A stretch of DNA of 64,000 nt, taken from the IMG/VR virus record IMGVR_UViG_3300025141_000046, positions 29,275 through 93,274 of that record. The stretch is one strand, 5' to 3'. Source of the stretch: a virus. The notes under the pieces are model-generated. The model was not told the origin of the DNA and searched no databases. It was given only the letters and a program-made list of their open reading frames with translations. The position numbers were made by a program, and so were the translations under genes. Shown here piece after piece: positions 1 through 8,644 of the stretch. How positions within the stretch are numbered: the stretch's first letter is position 1; every line of letters starts with the position of its first letter.

Positions 1-1795
1 TTGCATCTGCTTTATTCTCAGATGATACCTTGTATTCATCACTGTCCTCTTCATCCTGTACAATTGCTGAATGATCAACAAACGGCTTCTTTCTCTGTCT
101 CTTTCTGTTTGCGTAAGCTTTGTCATCAGCTTTTTTGTACTCAGATAATTTTATCCCTAGCGACTTTGTAATATTATCAACTCTCTCTTGGGCTTTTATC
201 GGAGATCTATCATCTGATACGCTTAGCCTTGTGAAATCGGGCTCAGTTAGAATCTTAAGGTTACCCTGATTCACATTGTCAGAGTCAGAAAGTTCTACTG
301 GAGACTCACCCGGTTCTCCTCCAGGCATAGGAATATCGGGCATAGCCGGAGGTTCAATCTCATCAGTATCTTCACCTTGTGGTGTGGGTAATGTTACCGA
401 CTCTATTCTTAGATCATCAAGCTTATCAACTTCTCTCTGTATTTTAATTTCTTCAATTTGATCATCTGTCATATTGAATAATTTCTTTCTTACCCAGTCG
501 CGACTCACTAGACCCTCAATATTATTTGCAGTAGTTGCTACATCAAACCTAGTCCTATAGAGTTCTAATTTTTGCTGCTGGGCTATTGTTGATGGATTAG
601 ATAACCTGAGTTGAAAATCTAAAAGATCTTCTCCTTCGAAACCGTTACAATAAAGGTGTATTATTGCAATTTTATTTAGTTCTGCAACAACAGTTCTCTG
701 AATTCTTGCAATAGTCCTGCTGAATCTTACATCCTCTTGCGACAGTGTTGCTTTTGCGCCCAGACCTTCATCATATCCGAGATACGCCTTTGGAATCTTT
801 AGAGCGGCAAATAGTTTCTTTTGAATATACTCTACATCTTCAATAGCAGCAGTATTTTGTCCCCCAGCAAGAGAGTCTATCTTAGTTCCAGACTCGCTAC
901 CTCGTACTGGAAGGTAATAGTCTTCATCAACAGAGAGAGGATTATATCGCAAATCAACACGTCCAGATGTTCTGTCGACGACTTGCGCTTTCTTTAAAGT
1001 TGCTTGAACTTGCTCCATGTAATTTGGAATATCTTCAGGCGGAACATTTCCAACATCAATATAAAAAACTCTTCTCTCAGGTGATCTAACAATTCTATAC
1101 ACGAGCATTGCATCTTCTACAAGTATAAGTTGACGCCAGATCCGTCTTGCCGATTCTAAGACTGACGATCCGTATGGTAAGAAAGCATCGTTTCCAAGAA
1201 CTCTCATGTGTGAAACTTGCCAATTTTCAAGAATCTGGTTTCCCTGCGTTACCCACCTAAACCTAACTGCCATGGGATCATCTGGATCAAAGCCCTCCTC
1301 TCTTTCTATTTCATTTACCGGTATTGGGAATGCGCTGATGATTCCATGCTCTGGTGATACATCATTGAATAAAAAGAAATCTCCGTACTTACACAAGTTT
1401 CTAGCCCAGGCTGTTAAATTAAACTCTACATTTAATGTGTCATAAAAGAGATCGTGCAAAAGTTTTTCTATGGTGTGATTTTCTGAATACACATGCAAAA
1501 CTTGGCCATGTTCATCTGCTGCCACTGTTTCTTCGGAGTAGATATCAAGTGCACTAGATATTTCCGGTGTGTATTCCATTTCGCTGAAATCTGAATATCT
1601 TGCCATTCTATCATAAGTGCCATATGCACTCATTGCACTGCTGTACACGTGGCTCTGGTTTTTTCTAAAGAGCTCAAAAGCTGACGAAGTTTTAATAGAA
1701 GAGTCTAGGTTCCTGACCTTTCTTTTAATAACAGGCCCACTCCTAAACAGTGTTGTGAGCCTTCTAAATAGAGATGTTGCTGGTTCTTCTGCCAT
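1..1795 (-). CDS. 20: Portal protein, T4 gp20-like (3' end beyond window)
   Basis: Portal (head-tail connector) protein: a ring at one capsid vertex through which the terminase pumps DNA. The frame is open from an ATG at 1795 (MAEEPATSLFRRL) to the left edge, 598 codons, with no stop, so the C-terminus is missing. The gp20 signature is visible: RRVFYIDVGNVPPED (near residue 240), then DEDYYLPVRGSESGTKIDSL and a GGQN turn followed by IEDVEYIQKKL (residues about 285-330), which match the conserved core of T4-like portals. The C-terminal third is acidic and proline-rich (PPAMPDIPMPGGEPG), then basic (NRKRQRKKP). It lies 10 bp after the terminase stop, the usual T4 order 17-20. Identification is firm; only the true C-terminus is unknown. 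Confidence 0.93.
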   Translation of the reverse strand, partial: MAEEPATSLFRRLTTLFRSGPVIKRKVRNLDSSIKTSSAFELFRKNQSHVYSSAMSAYGTYDRMARYSDFSEMEYTPEISSALDIYSEETVAADEHGQVLHVYSENHTIEKLLHDLFYDTLNVEFNLTAWARNLCKYGDFFLFNDVSPEHGIISAFPIPVNEIEREEGFDPDDPMAVRFRWVTQGNQILENWQVSHMRVLGNDAFLPYGSSVLESARRIWRQLILVEDAMLVYRIVRSPERRVFYIDVGNVPPEDIPNYMEQVQATLKKAQVVDRTSGRVDLRYNPLSVDEDYYLPVRGSESGTKIDSLAGGQNTAAIEDVEYIQKKLFAALKIPKAYLGYDEGLGAKATLSQEDVRFSRTIARIQRTVVAELNKIAIIHLYCNGFEGEDLLDFQLRLSNPSTIAQQQKLELYRTRFDVATTANNIEGLVSRDWVRKKLFNMTDDQIEEIKIQREVDKLDDLRIESVTLPTPQGEDTDEIEPPAMPDIPMPGGEPGESPVELSDSDNVNQGNLKILTEPDFTRLSVSDDRSPIKAQERVDNITKSLGIKLSEYKKADDKAYANRKRQRKKPFVDHSAIVQDEEDSDEYKVSSENKADA

Positions 1796-1805
1796 ATTCT
1801 ATATC

Positions 1806-3434
1806 CTATAGGATCCATTTCCAATCATTAAGTATCTTTATTTTATTCTTTATATCCGTACTGTGAATACCTCTTTTAGCAGGCATGCGTGGATCTACAC
1901 CTTTTCTATCAGTCCCAGGGTTATTATGAGGTCTTTCGTCTAAAATTGCATCAGGAATATCATCATACGTAGTTCTTGTAACAGACATAGCTTTTATCAT
2001 TGAATCATTTAGCGTTTTGCTATCCTTGCTATATCCCTCAGATGAATCACATATCCATGTACCAATTGCAAGACTCATAACTAGATCATCATTGTGACCC
2101 TTCATGCCCTGTGCTTTCTGCCCTATCCATATAAATGTCTTAAGCTCTTCATATGTTCTGCTGCTGTAAATTTTTAACATTTTATTTCTTAACATTTCTT
2201 CAAGCTTTGTTAAAACTAGAGATCTAGTTCTACCGCTTGTTGTAAATCCTGCAAGATCAGGACTTGCATCTGGAACATAATCACCAATAAAAATAGCTTT
2301 TCTTTTCTTGTAGTATAGATTCGGATATTGAATTTCTTTCATTTTTAATATTGTTGCATATCCGTAAGAATTATTTTCTGGGCATACGACTGCATTATTA
2401 TATTTTTCGCCATATTCTGCTAGAAGTTCACCAAGCCTATCTGGCGGAATTTTCCCCTTATACTCTGCGACAACTTCTGACTCTCCTGCGTCAATGACAT
2501 GAAAAGTTGAATAATCTCTTGAATCTCCGCGAGAAACATCTGCTGAAATAATATAATCGTGTTCGCTTAGCGGGTACTTCCATGTCCACACTCCATGATC
2601 AGGGCCAGACCTTTCAATAGGCTTCCTTATTAGCTCTCTGATGTACTCTAAATCGTTCTTTGATAGAAAGGTTTCACCGGATGCTGCAAAGTCACAGAGA
2701 TACTCCTGCGCAATCTGTCTATCAGATAGATTTTTTGTTGTTTCGTCAAACCACGAGACATCTCTCTCTGGGTGTGCATCCCAGGGTAGCCTGATTGATT
2801 TAAATTCATTTAAACCTGCTTCAGCGTCTGTGTAAAGCTTGTGATACTGGCCGCCGACACCGTTGGGAGTTGATAGAATTATAACTCTTCCGCCTGTAGA
2901 AATAGTGGGATATAAACCCATCCATAGTGAATCAAAATTCTTTACAAACGCAGCCTCATCAACAATTAGCAAAGAAAGTGCTTCTGACCTACCAGCATCA
3001 TCAGATGTTGGAATTGCCTTTATGGTAGAGCCATTGCCAAATTGTAAAAGTTGCTTATTGTTTGAAATTAGCTCAGGTAGAATTATCCAGCTAGGAAGTC
3101 CCCTGAGCATTGTCTTAACTTTTGTTATGAAGTTTTGAGCTACAGTAAGCTTTGTTGCAATAACAAGTATATTTTTATCTCTTTGATAAAGTGCCATCCA
3201 GAGAGAATATGCTGCAACAAGTGTTGATAGGCCAAGTTGCCTTGATTTTAAAACTATTGAAAATCGCTCATCGAGAAATGTTTCAATACAATCGTCCTGG
3301 AACACGAAGGTGTCAAATTTTATTAGACCGCGGACAGGATGTTGTATCTTTACATAATTGTTAAAAAAATAAACCGGGTCCTTACCGCACTTAATAATTT
3401 CTTGAACTTGCTTACTTTTTGTCGGTACAGCCAT
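1806..3434 (-). CDS. 17: Terminase large subunit, T4 gp17-like
   Basis: ATP-driven DNA packaging motor with a C-terminal headful nuclease; it docks on the portal encoded just downstream. From the ATG start it has 542 residues. Walker A is SRQLGLST (residues 64-71), Walker B is LLIVDEAA (catalytic D159/E160), and the coupling motif STPNG is near 188. The RNase H-like nuclease begins at YIISADVSRGD, with the first metal aspartate near 298. A TTG at 3443 would add three residues, but the ATG at 3434 follows the upstream stop directly (TAA-G-ATG), so I prefer it. No clear ribosome binding site is seen, which fits translational coupling. Length and motifs fit gp17. Confidence 0.95.
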   Translation of the reverse strand: MAVPTKSKQVQEIIKCGKDPVYFFNNYVKIQHPVRGLIKFDTFVFQDDCIETFLDERFSIVLKSRQLGLSTLVAAYSLWMALYQRDKNILVIATKLTVAQNFITKVKTMLRGLPSWIILPELISNNKQLLQFGNGSTIKAIPTSDDAGRSEALSLLIVDEAAFVKNFDSLWMGLYPTISTGGRVIILSTPNGVGGQYHKLYTDAEAGLNEFKSIRLPWDAHPERDVSWFDETTKNLSDRQIAQEYLCDFAASGETFLSKNDLEYIRELIRKPIERSGPDHGVWTWKYPLSEHDYIISADVSRGDSRDYSTFHVIDAGESEVVAEYKGKIPPDRLGELLAEYGEKYNNAVVCPENNSYGYATILKMKEIQYPNLYYKKRKAIFIGDYVPDASPDLAGFTTSGRTRSLVLTKLEEMLRNKMLKIYSSRTYEELKTFIWIGQKAQGMKGHNDDLVMSLAIGTWICDSSEGYSKDSKTLNDSMIKAMSVTRTTYDDIPDAILDERPHNNPGTDRKGVDPRMPAKRGIHSTDIKNKIKILNDWKWIL

Positions 3435-3435
3435 C

Positions 3436-3822
3436 TTAATCAACTTTGAAAGTTGTAAATCTCCTATAATACGCAGTTCTTTTTGGAGAAAAAGGAGATG
3501 CTGTGATCACCTCTATTGAATCATTTGTATCCAGCTCTTTGCACTTTAGAGCTCTACCAGCTTGTGACTTGAACTCCTTTTTTAACTCCTTAATATACTC
3601 CTTGATAATTGCAAAAGATTCATCTTCAAAAGACTTTGCTTGATCTCTTAGATTTCTATCACTCATAAGGTTGACAATTGTAGTATATGCACACGTTATA
3701 GTGTCTCCCTGCACAGAGACATTTATACCAGCTGTAGGTACTTTTTTATTAAGGCCGCCTGGATATCCCCAGGTGTGATTTGTAATTTGCCCCAAATAAT
3801 TAATTTCTTCTGATGTAAGCAT
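3436..3822 (-). CDS. Conserved hypothetical protein in small-terminase position
   Basis: A 128-residue soluble protein. The sequence shows a central lysine-rich helix (IIKEYIKELKKEFKSQAGRAL, near residues 70-90) and a beta-like C-terminus (SPFSPKRTAYYRRFTTFKV). It ends one base before the gp17 start and follows the Zn-ribbon gene by 14 bp. In T4 the small terminase gp16 sits immediately before gp17, so this is a positional candidate, but I see no clear helix-turn-helix and the long coiled coil typical of small terminases is not evident. An AGAGG lies unusually far (about 12 nt) from the ATG. Function unproven. Confidence 0.75.
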   Translation of the reverse strand: MLTSEEINYLGQITNHTWGYPGGLNKKVPTAGINVSVQGDTITCAYTTIVNLMSDRNLRDQAKSFEDESFAIIKEYIKELKKEFKSQAGRALKCKELDTNDSIEVITASPFSPKRTAYYRRFTTFKVD

Positions 3823-3836
3823 TTTTTTAAAAACCT

Positions 3837-4088
3837 CTAGATGTAATTATCTATCTCATTTAGAATTGAATACACACTTTTCTCATTCTGGATCTTAAAT
3901 TTTTTAATTTCATCTTTTGACGGACGCCAGCCTGCTTCCCATTTTTTACGATTTGGCTGGAAAAAAGTAAGCTCGCAGCTTCTACACACGCCTACGAGCA
4001 TTTTTGATCTATGATCTATAGAATTTAAACTCAAGACTCCGCAAGTATCACAAAATACTTTTGCTTTATTTTTATACAAATTTGACAT
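3837..4088 (-). CDS. Small zinc-ribbon protein
   Basis: An 83-residue protein with two CXXC knuckles, CDTC (C13/C16) and CRSC (C35/C38), which would bind one zinc ion. The rest is basic and aromatic (NRKKWEAGWRPSKDEIKKF). The start chosen is the ATG at 4088, preceded by AAGGAAAAG at good spacing; an in-frame start at 4148 would lie deep inside the preceding gene. It overlaps the end of the Mre11-Rad50 gene by 17 bp, indicating coupling. Small zinc ribbons in phages often bind nucleic acid or polymerase, but nothing here fixes a role. Confidence 0.8.
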   Translation of the reverse strand: MSNLYKNKAKVFCDTCGVLSLNSIDHRSKMLVGVCRSCELTFFQPNRKKWEAGWRPSKDEIKKFKIQNEKSVYSILNEIDNYI

Positions 4089-7000
4089 ATGAATCTTTTC
4101 CTTTTTTAATAATTTCAACAGAGTTATCAACACAATCTTTGACTGCATCTACATGTGATATTACTATAATATTTCTAAACCACTTTTTTAGTGATTCGAG
4201 CAGTCTTGTACACGCCTCTAGATTTGTTGCGTCTAGTGATCCAAAACCCTCATCAATGATCATCATATTTGTCTTTGTTAAAGATGATGTATTGATGAGA
4301 GAAACTCTTATTGCCAAAGACGCAATCATTTTTTCCATTCCGGATGCTAACTCAATAACTCTCTTACTATCACCGTAATCTATGTAGACATCAAGTGCAT
4401 TTGTACTCAAGTCTGTTTCAAGCGTCACAGTAAAATCAACGACACCTTGAAGAACTGATTCAATTTCCCTGTTTATTACGGGCAATCTTGACATCATTAT
4501 TTGGAGCGGTATACCTTTTTTTGAAACTGCTTGGGAAAATAAATCATATATTCTCATCTGCCTTTTTAGCTGGTTGTGATTTTCTTTATCATCCTCTAGA
4601 GATTTAATTGTAAATTTTAACTTAGCTATTTTTTCAATTAGTTTAGTTTGTGATTTTTCAAAATTTTCAATTTTTTCGGCAACAGAGTTTATTTTTATCT
4701 TGATGTCTGCTACTCCTTCATCCCTGTGTGTCTCTAGAAATAGAGACATTTTCTCTTTTTCCCTTTCAAGGTCGCCTAGTTTCTCTTTGCTTCTAATGAT
4801 AGATTCCTCAAGATTAGATTCTTTTTCAATATCAAGATTTATATTTCCTGAAAGATCTTTTGATTTGAGAAATAGAGCTTCATATTTTCTAATTTTTTCA
4901 TCTGGATTAATATTGTTAATAATATCTAGACTTTCTTTGCAATCATTTAATGACTGAAGAGATGCTGCTATTGTCTCCTCTTGTGATTCTATCAGTGCTT
5001 TATCTTCATGAGATGACTTGATAAACATGCACGTGGGAAATTTGTCGCCACACGGAACTTGATTAAGTCTTTCTGCAGATTCGTTTAACCTTTTAATATT
5101 TGATAAAGATTTTTCATAGTTGCTTGAAAGTGTAATCAAGCTCTTTTCCATAGCGATCTTTGCGTCTCTTTGATCTTTAAGCTCAGAAATAGAAATCAAA
5201 TTACAGACAGCATCAATTCTTTTTAACTTTTCTTTCTTTTCTATAATCGAGGTAGAAATAGAGATTTTAGTTTCTTCACTAAGCTCAATTTTTTCAACCA
5301 GACTCTTTATTTCATTTTTCTTACTGGAAAGTTCAGAAATAGTATAACAGTTCCTAGATGAAAATCCAAGCTGGGAAATTTGATTTCTCAGATCTGCTAG
5401 ATCTTCTCTTGAAGATTTAATATTTACTTTTAGCTCTTTTAGACTAGACTCTAGCTCTTTTAGTGACACCTTTTCTTCTGATATTTTTAGAGTCCAGTCT
5501 TCCTTCTTAATAGATCTAGACAGTGCCTTGATAGATCCGTAATCCTGTTTGCAAGAATCACTCATTTTTTCAAAAACTTCAAGATCTAAAAATTTTGTTA
5601 AAATACTTTTTCTGCTAGTTGAACCTTCACTAATGAACCTATTCATGTCTCCCTGACACGCGAGTGATGTCATTAAAAAGTCATCAGACGTACCAATCAG
5701 TTTTCTTAAAACTTTTTCTGTCTCTCTTCTCTGCTCTTCTGTTAGATTTTCTTTAACCTCACCATCTTTTGAAAGTTTTTGAAGATCTAGAGATGTCGAA
5801 GCATAAACTTCATTCTTTCTAGTTGTATGCTTGACTGTCCCCCTGCTTATTCTAAATCTTTCACCATTAAGCTTAATATCAACAGACGCCTTGGCGAAAT
5901 TTTTTCTACTATTTACAATGTGAAGATTTTTTACAGGACCCCTGTCTGTGGTATTAAAAAGACAGTACATAAGTGATCCAATAATTGAAGATTTTCCTTT
6001 TGTATTTTTTCCGAATATTCCAGTAATTCCTGTATTTTTAGCAAAATCAATTCTATTATCTTTCCCATACGAAAATAGATTATCAAAATTAAAACTTTCG
6101 ATTCCCCATCTTGCGTTTCTAATAGTCTCATCATCTGATGCTACTAGGGAAAAATATTTATCAACAAGATCCTTTATATCATCCCTCTCTTCTTGCTCTA
6201 GAGAAGATGCCTTGAAATAATCTCTAAAAAGTGAATAATGTGTCGATATATCACGTAAATTCGAGTCATTCTCGCTGGCAAGGCTAGCAATTTTCTTAGA
6301 GCCAGCTTGGTTTTCACTCTTGAAAACAACCTCTTCTGCTGCCATATCAGACTTAAGACGTGCTGATATTTCTTGAGAATCAGCTTGGGTGAGCTGCTCT
6401 TTTGATCTAATTCTAAACCTAGCCCCATCTTGGCATGTAGATGCTAATTGTAATGTATCAAGGACTGTCCCAGCCCAGTCAATTGTAACAAATTGAGAGT
6501 AGTGTGGTATTTTATAGAACTTACTCGTGAACTTGTCACTGCTTTCTATATCCCACAGTAAAAATCCCTTGCCTATATCCTCACCGTAATTTTGCTGAAT
6601 AGCTGACCCGCAATATGCAATTGTCTTTTTGCTATCCAGATACTGTCTTCTGTGTATGTCTCCCAAAAGGGAGAACTGAAAGTTCTCAAATAGATCAACT
6701 GTTGTGTCGCCTTCGATCTCCCAATCAATGTCTGTCTTTGATCCCCAAACGGCACCGTGAAAGAGTGCGATATTTACATCTCCGTCAATTGGTCTGACTT
6801 TCTGCCAGCCTGCTTCATCAAAGCAAGAAAAAACACACCAGTTAAAGCCAGGAGTTCCCGTTGGGTACACGCCAGATTCTTTATAGAGATGAATATTCTT
6901 ATTATCAAGTGCAGATATTATTGGAGTTATTGCATCCTGGCGATCTTTATTTAGCATTAATCCGTCATGATTGCCTAAAATAATATGAACTGGGCATATC

Positions 7001-7209
7001 TCTGCCATTGAAGTAAACCACCACACTAGTCTATCAATTAACTCTGGGGATATACCCTGAGTCTTCGAATGAACTATGTCGCCACCAACATAAATTACGT
7101 CTGGTTTAAGATTTTTACACTGTTTAAAAAATTCACTAAAAGATCTTGTATACTCTTCATGTCTAGAAAGACCCCTCCAGTGAATATCAGCAATATGAAT
7201 TATTCTCAT
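4072..7209 (-). CDS. Single-chain SbcD-SbcC (gp47-gp46 / Mre11-Rad50) recombination nuclease
   Basis: Processes DNA ends for recombination-dependent replication. In T4 this activity is split between gp47 (nuclease) and gp46 (ABC ATPase); here both lie in one uninterrupted 1045-residue frame. Residues 1-340 are a calcineurin-like phosphoesterase: HIADIHWRG (D8, H10), VGGDIVHS, ILGNHDG, ALFHGAV and GDIHRRQ. Then comes the Rad50 N-lobe with Walker A GIFGKNTKGKSS (about 397-408) and a long coiled coil (about 530-880). A hook-like pair, CGDKFPTC, lies near 720. The C-lobe has signature LASGMEKMIAS (about 952) and Walker B MMIIDEGFGSLD (about 979). An AGAGGATC site precedes the ATG. No stop or frameshift is seen at the junction. 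It is followed by an overlapping Zn-ribbon gene. Confidence 0.95.
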   Translation of the reverse strand: MRIIHIADIHWRGLSRHEEYTRSFSEFFKQCKNLKPDVIYVGGDIVHSKTQGISPELIDRLVWWFTSMAEICPVHIILGNHDGLMLNKDRQDAITPIISALDNKNIHLYKESGVYPTGTPGFNWCVFSCFDEAGWQKVRPIDGDVNIALFHGAVWGSKTDIDWEIEGDTTVDLFENFQFSLLGDIHRRQYLDSKKTIAYCGSAIQQNYGEDIGKGFLLWDIESSDKFTSKFYKIPHYSQFVTIDWAGTVLDTLQLASTCQDGARFRIRSKEQLTQADSQEISARLKSDMAAEEVVFKSENQAGSKKIASLASENDSNLRDISTHYSLFRDYFKASSLEQEERDDIKDLVDKYFSLVASDDETIRNARWGIESFNFDNLFSYGKDNRIDFAKNTGITGIFGKNTKGKSSIIGSLMYCLFNTTDRGPVKNLHIVNSRKNFAKASVDIKLNGERFRISRGTVKHTTRKNEVYASTSLDLQKLSKDGEVKENLTEEQRRETEKVLRKLIGTSDDFLMTSLACQGDMNRFISEGSTSRKSILTKFLDLEVFEKMSDSCKQDYGSIKALSRSIKKEDWTLKISEEKVSLKELESSLKELKVNIKSSREDLADLRNQISQLGFSSRNCYTISELSSKKNEIKSLVEKIELSEETKISISTSIIEKKEKLKRIDAVCNLISISELKDQRDAKIAMEKSLITLSSNYEKSLSNIKRLNESAERLNQVPCGDKFPTCMFIKSSHEDKALIESQEETIAASLQSLNDCKESLDIINNINPDEKIRKYEALFLKSKDLSGNINLDIEKESNLEESIIRSKEKLGDLEREKEKMSLFLETHRDEGVADIKIKINSVAEKIENFEKSQTKLIEKIAKLKFTIKSLEDDKENHNQLKRQMRIYDLFSQAVSKKGIPLQIMMSRLPVINREIESVLQGVVDFTVTLETDLSTNALDVYIDYGDSKRVIELASGMEKMIASLAIRVSLINTSSLTKTNMMIIDEGFGSLDATNLEACTRLLESLKKWFRNIIVISHVDAVKDCVDNSVEIIKKGKDSYVKFV

Positions 7210-7238
7210 GATCCTCTTTGGACACTTGCAATTAAATT

Positions 7239-7264
7239 ATTATACATACACACCAGATGTACAA
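7239..7264 (-). promoter_or_regulatory. Weak promoter-like element before recombination nuclease gene
   Basis: On the minus strand a perfect TATAAT hexamer (7244-7239) lies 30 bp before the ATG at 7209, with TTGTAC (7264-7259) 14 bp further upstream. The spacing is short for a host sigma-70 promoter. It falls in one of the few gaps over 50 bp. A chance match in AT-rich DNA is possible. Confidence 0.25.
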
Positions 7265-7269
7265 ATTTA

Positions 7270-7626
7270 TTAATAGTCATCCGTGTGCATCTTGTATTCA
7301 AGATAATCGTATACAGCACTTATTTTTTCTGCTGCTCGAGCTATTTTACTCTGCGACCACGGGGGTAAATCATCTTCATCATTAAGCATATCATACAAGC
7401 TTTGTGCTTTAGTAAAGATATAATACAGGTGCTTTTTAGCGGCGCGGCCTTCACTATCAGATGATTTTACATGACCGTAGCTTAAGTTTCTGCCCGGGTT
7501 ATCATCGCCAGGGACTTCTCTTTGTTGAACAATTCCGGGGGAGGCTCTATCTGAAAAAATCGCATCATCCTGTAAAACAGTCATTATTTCTTCATAAATT
7601 AATTTTCTAATTTCTGACATTTTCAT
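7270..7626 (-). CDS. Conserved hypothetical phage protein (118 aa)
   Basis: The C-terminal half has the pattern SEGRAAKKHLYYIFTKAQ, then an acidic turn (LNDEDDLPPW), then SQSKIARAAEKISAVYDYL. This helix - acidic loop - PPWSQSKI - helix pattern recurs, as I recall, in many small proteins of T4-like marine phages; the function is not known. The N-terminal half is polar and low in structure (SPGIVQQREVPGDDNPGR). The ATG at 7626 is used; a purine-rich GGACGGCGAG lies upstream. It sits between primase and the recombination nuclease genes, but similar domains occur in varied contexts, so a replication role should not be assumed. Confidence 0.8.
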   Translation of the reverse strand: MKMSEIRKLIYEEIMTVLQDDAIFSDRASPGIVQQREVPGDDNPGRNLSYGHVKSSDSEGRAAKKHLYYIFTKAQSLYDMLNDEDDLPPWSQSKIARAAEKISAVYDYLEYKMHTDDY

Positions 7627-7657
7627 GATTGCTCGCCGTCCTAGCTTATAAATATTT

Positions 7658-8620
7658 CTAAAAAAGAGATCCTGACTTTAAAGATCTTATTTTAAACATT
7701 AGGCTTTCATCTCTTGACCAAGATTTTGACTCTTTTGACATGACAGCGAACTCTTTTTTTGACATTTCGCCTACATCTTTTTTTGTATTGTTTTCTAATA
7801 TTCTCACACTGCAACCACGCATAGATAGATTTTTGGCAATTTTATGAGATTCTAACTTCATATCTTGATCAAGAGCAAGCAAGATAGGAGTTCTATTTTC
7901 AATAATCTTTGAATAAAGTCTGCTAGCCGTAGAAAGTTTTGATCCTAGCAGACAAGTTGAATTTCCGCTCGCTTTCATTAAATCAAAAATGCCTTCAACA
8001 AGTGTAAGCTCAGAATTCCAGTCTATATTCATTTCATTAAAAATTATTTCTGTCTTTTTTGCTTTAGAATTTAGATATTTTGGAAAACCCTTTGCATCAA
8101 TTGACCTTGATACAAAGTAATTCAAAGATCCAGACAGGTCAAATGAAGGAACTATGACTCTTCTTTTAAAGTATGAGCTTTTACATGTACCAATATTAAA
8201 GTACCACATGTCTCTTTGTGTAATATTGCGTCTCTTGCAGTATGAGATAACATCTCTAATATCAGGATCAAAACCTTGAAAAGAAGCAAGATGTACAAAA
8301 TTATCAGGCAGAATTACAAAATATTTGTCTTCTTCATTCTCAATATTTTTATTTTTTGTCCCAGACGGGAGGCCAAATAATCTCTCAAACTCTTTTGCGT
8401 GGGCTCTCGGCCTATGCTTTTTCAAAATAAAATATAAATTTTTACTTTTTTCACCACAAATCCAGCAATGACACATCCATGAATCTGTATTGATTGAAAA
8501 TTTTCCCTTCTTCTCTCCGCATGATGGACACCCAACTGCTACATTGACTCCGTCTCTAGCAATTTTTAAAGATCCGAAAGACCTTTTTAAAAATTCAATC
8601 TTTTCTGTGTGAGATCTCAT
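7658..8620 (-). CDS. DNA primase, DnaG/gp61-like
   Basis: Synthesises RNA primers for lagging-strand replication. The 320-residue protein starts with a CHC2-type zinc finger: GCPSCGEKKGKFS (C31, C34) paired with MCHCWICGEK (C50/C52, C55). A TOPRIM catalytic core follows, with TLVEGIFDLMKAS carrying the conserved glutamate (about 209) and LLALDQDMK carrying the DxD metal pair (about 250-252). The length fits the short T4 gp61 class rather than bacterial DnaG (about 600), and there is no C-terminal helicase-binding domain. The ATG has no good Shine-Dalgarno. The gene follows the RuvC-like resolvase by 24 bp. No replicative helicase gene is seen in the window. Confidence 0.92.
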   Translation of the reverse strand: MRSHTEKIEFLKRSFGSLKIARDGVNVAVGCPSCGEKKGKFSINTDSWMCHCWICGEKSKNLYFILKKHRPRAHAKEFERLFGLPSGTKNKNIENEEDKYFVILPDNFVHLASFQGFDPDIRDVISYCKRRNITQRDMWYFNIGTCKSSYFKRRVIVPSFDLSGSLNYFVSRSIDAKGFPKYLNSKAKKTEIIFNEMNIDWNSELTLVEGIFDLMKASGNSTCLLGSKLSTASRLYSKIIENRTPILLALDQDMKLESHKIAKNLSMRGCSVRILENNTKKDVGEMSKKEFAVMSKESKSWSRDESLMFKIRSLKSGSLF

Positions 8621-8644
8621 CCGTTTTAATTTTATAATTTTGAT

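Noticed and set aside
4089-4148. Upstream start extending the first Zn-ribbon protein by 20 residues
   Set aside because: It would overlap the Rad50 C-terminus by 77 bp and has no RBS, while the ATG at 4088 has AAGGAAAAG.
7646-7653. Exact TATAAATA (T4 late promoter) on the plus strand
   Set aside because: It faces away from all genes, since every gene is on the minus strand, and lies in an AT-rich gap.
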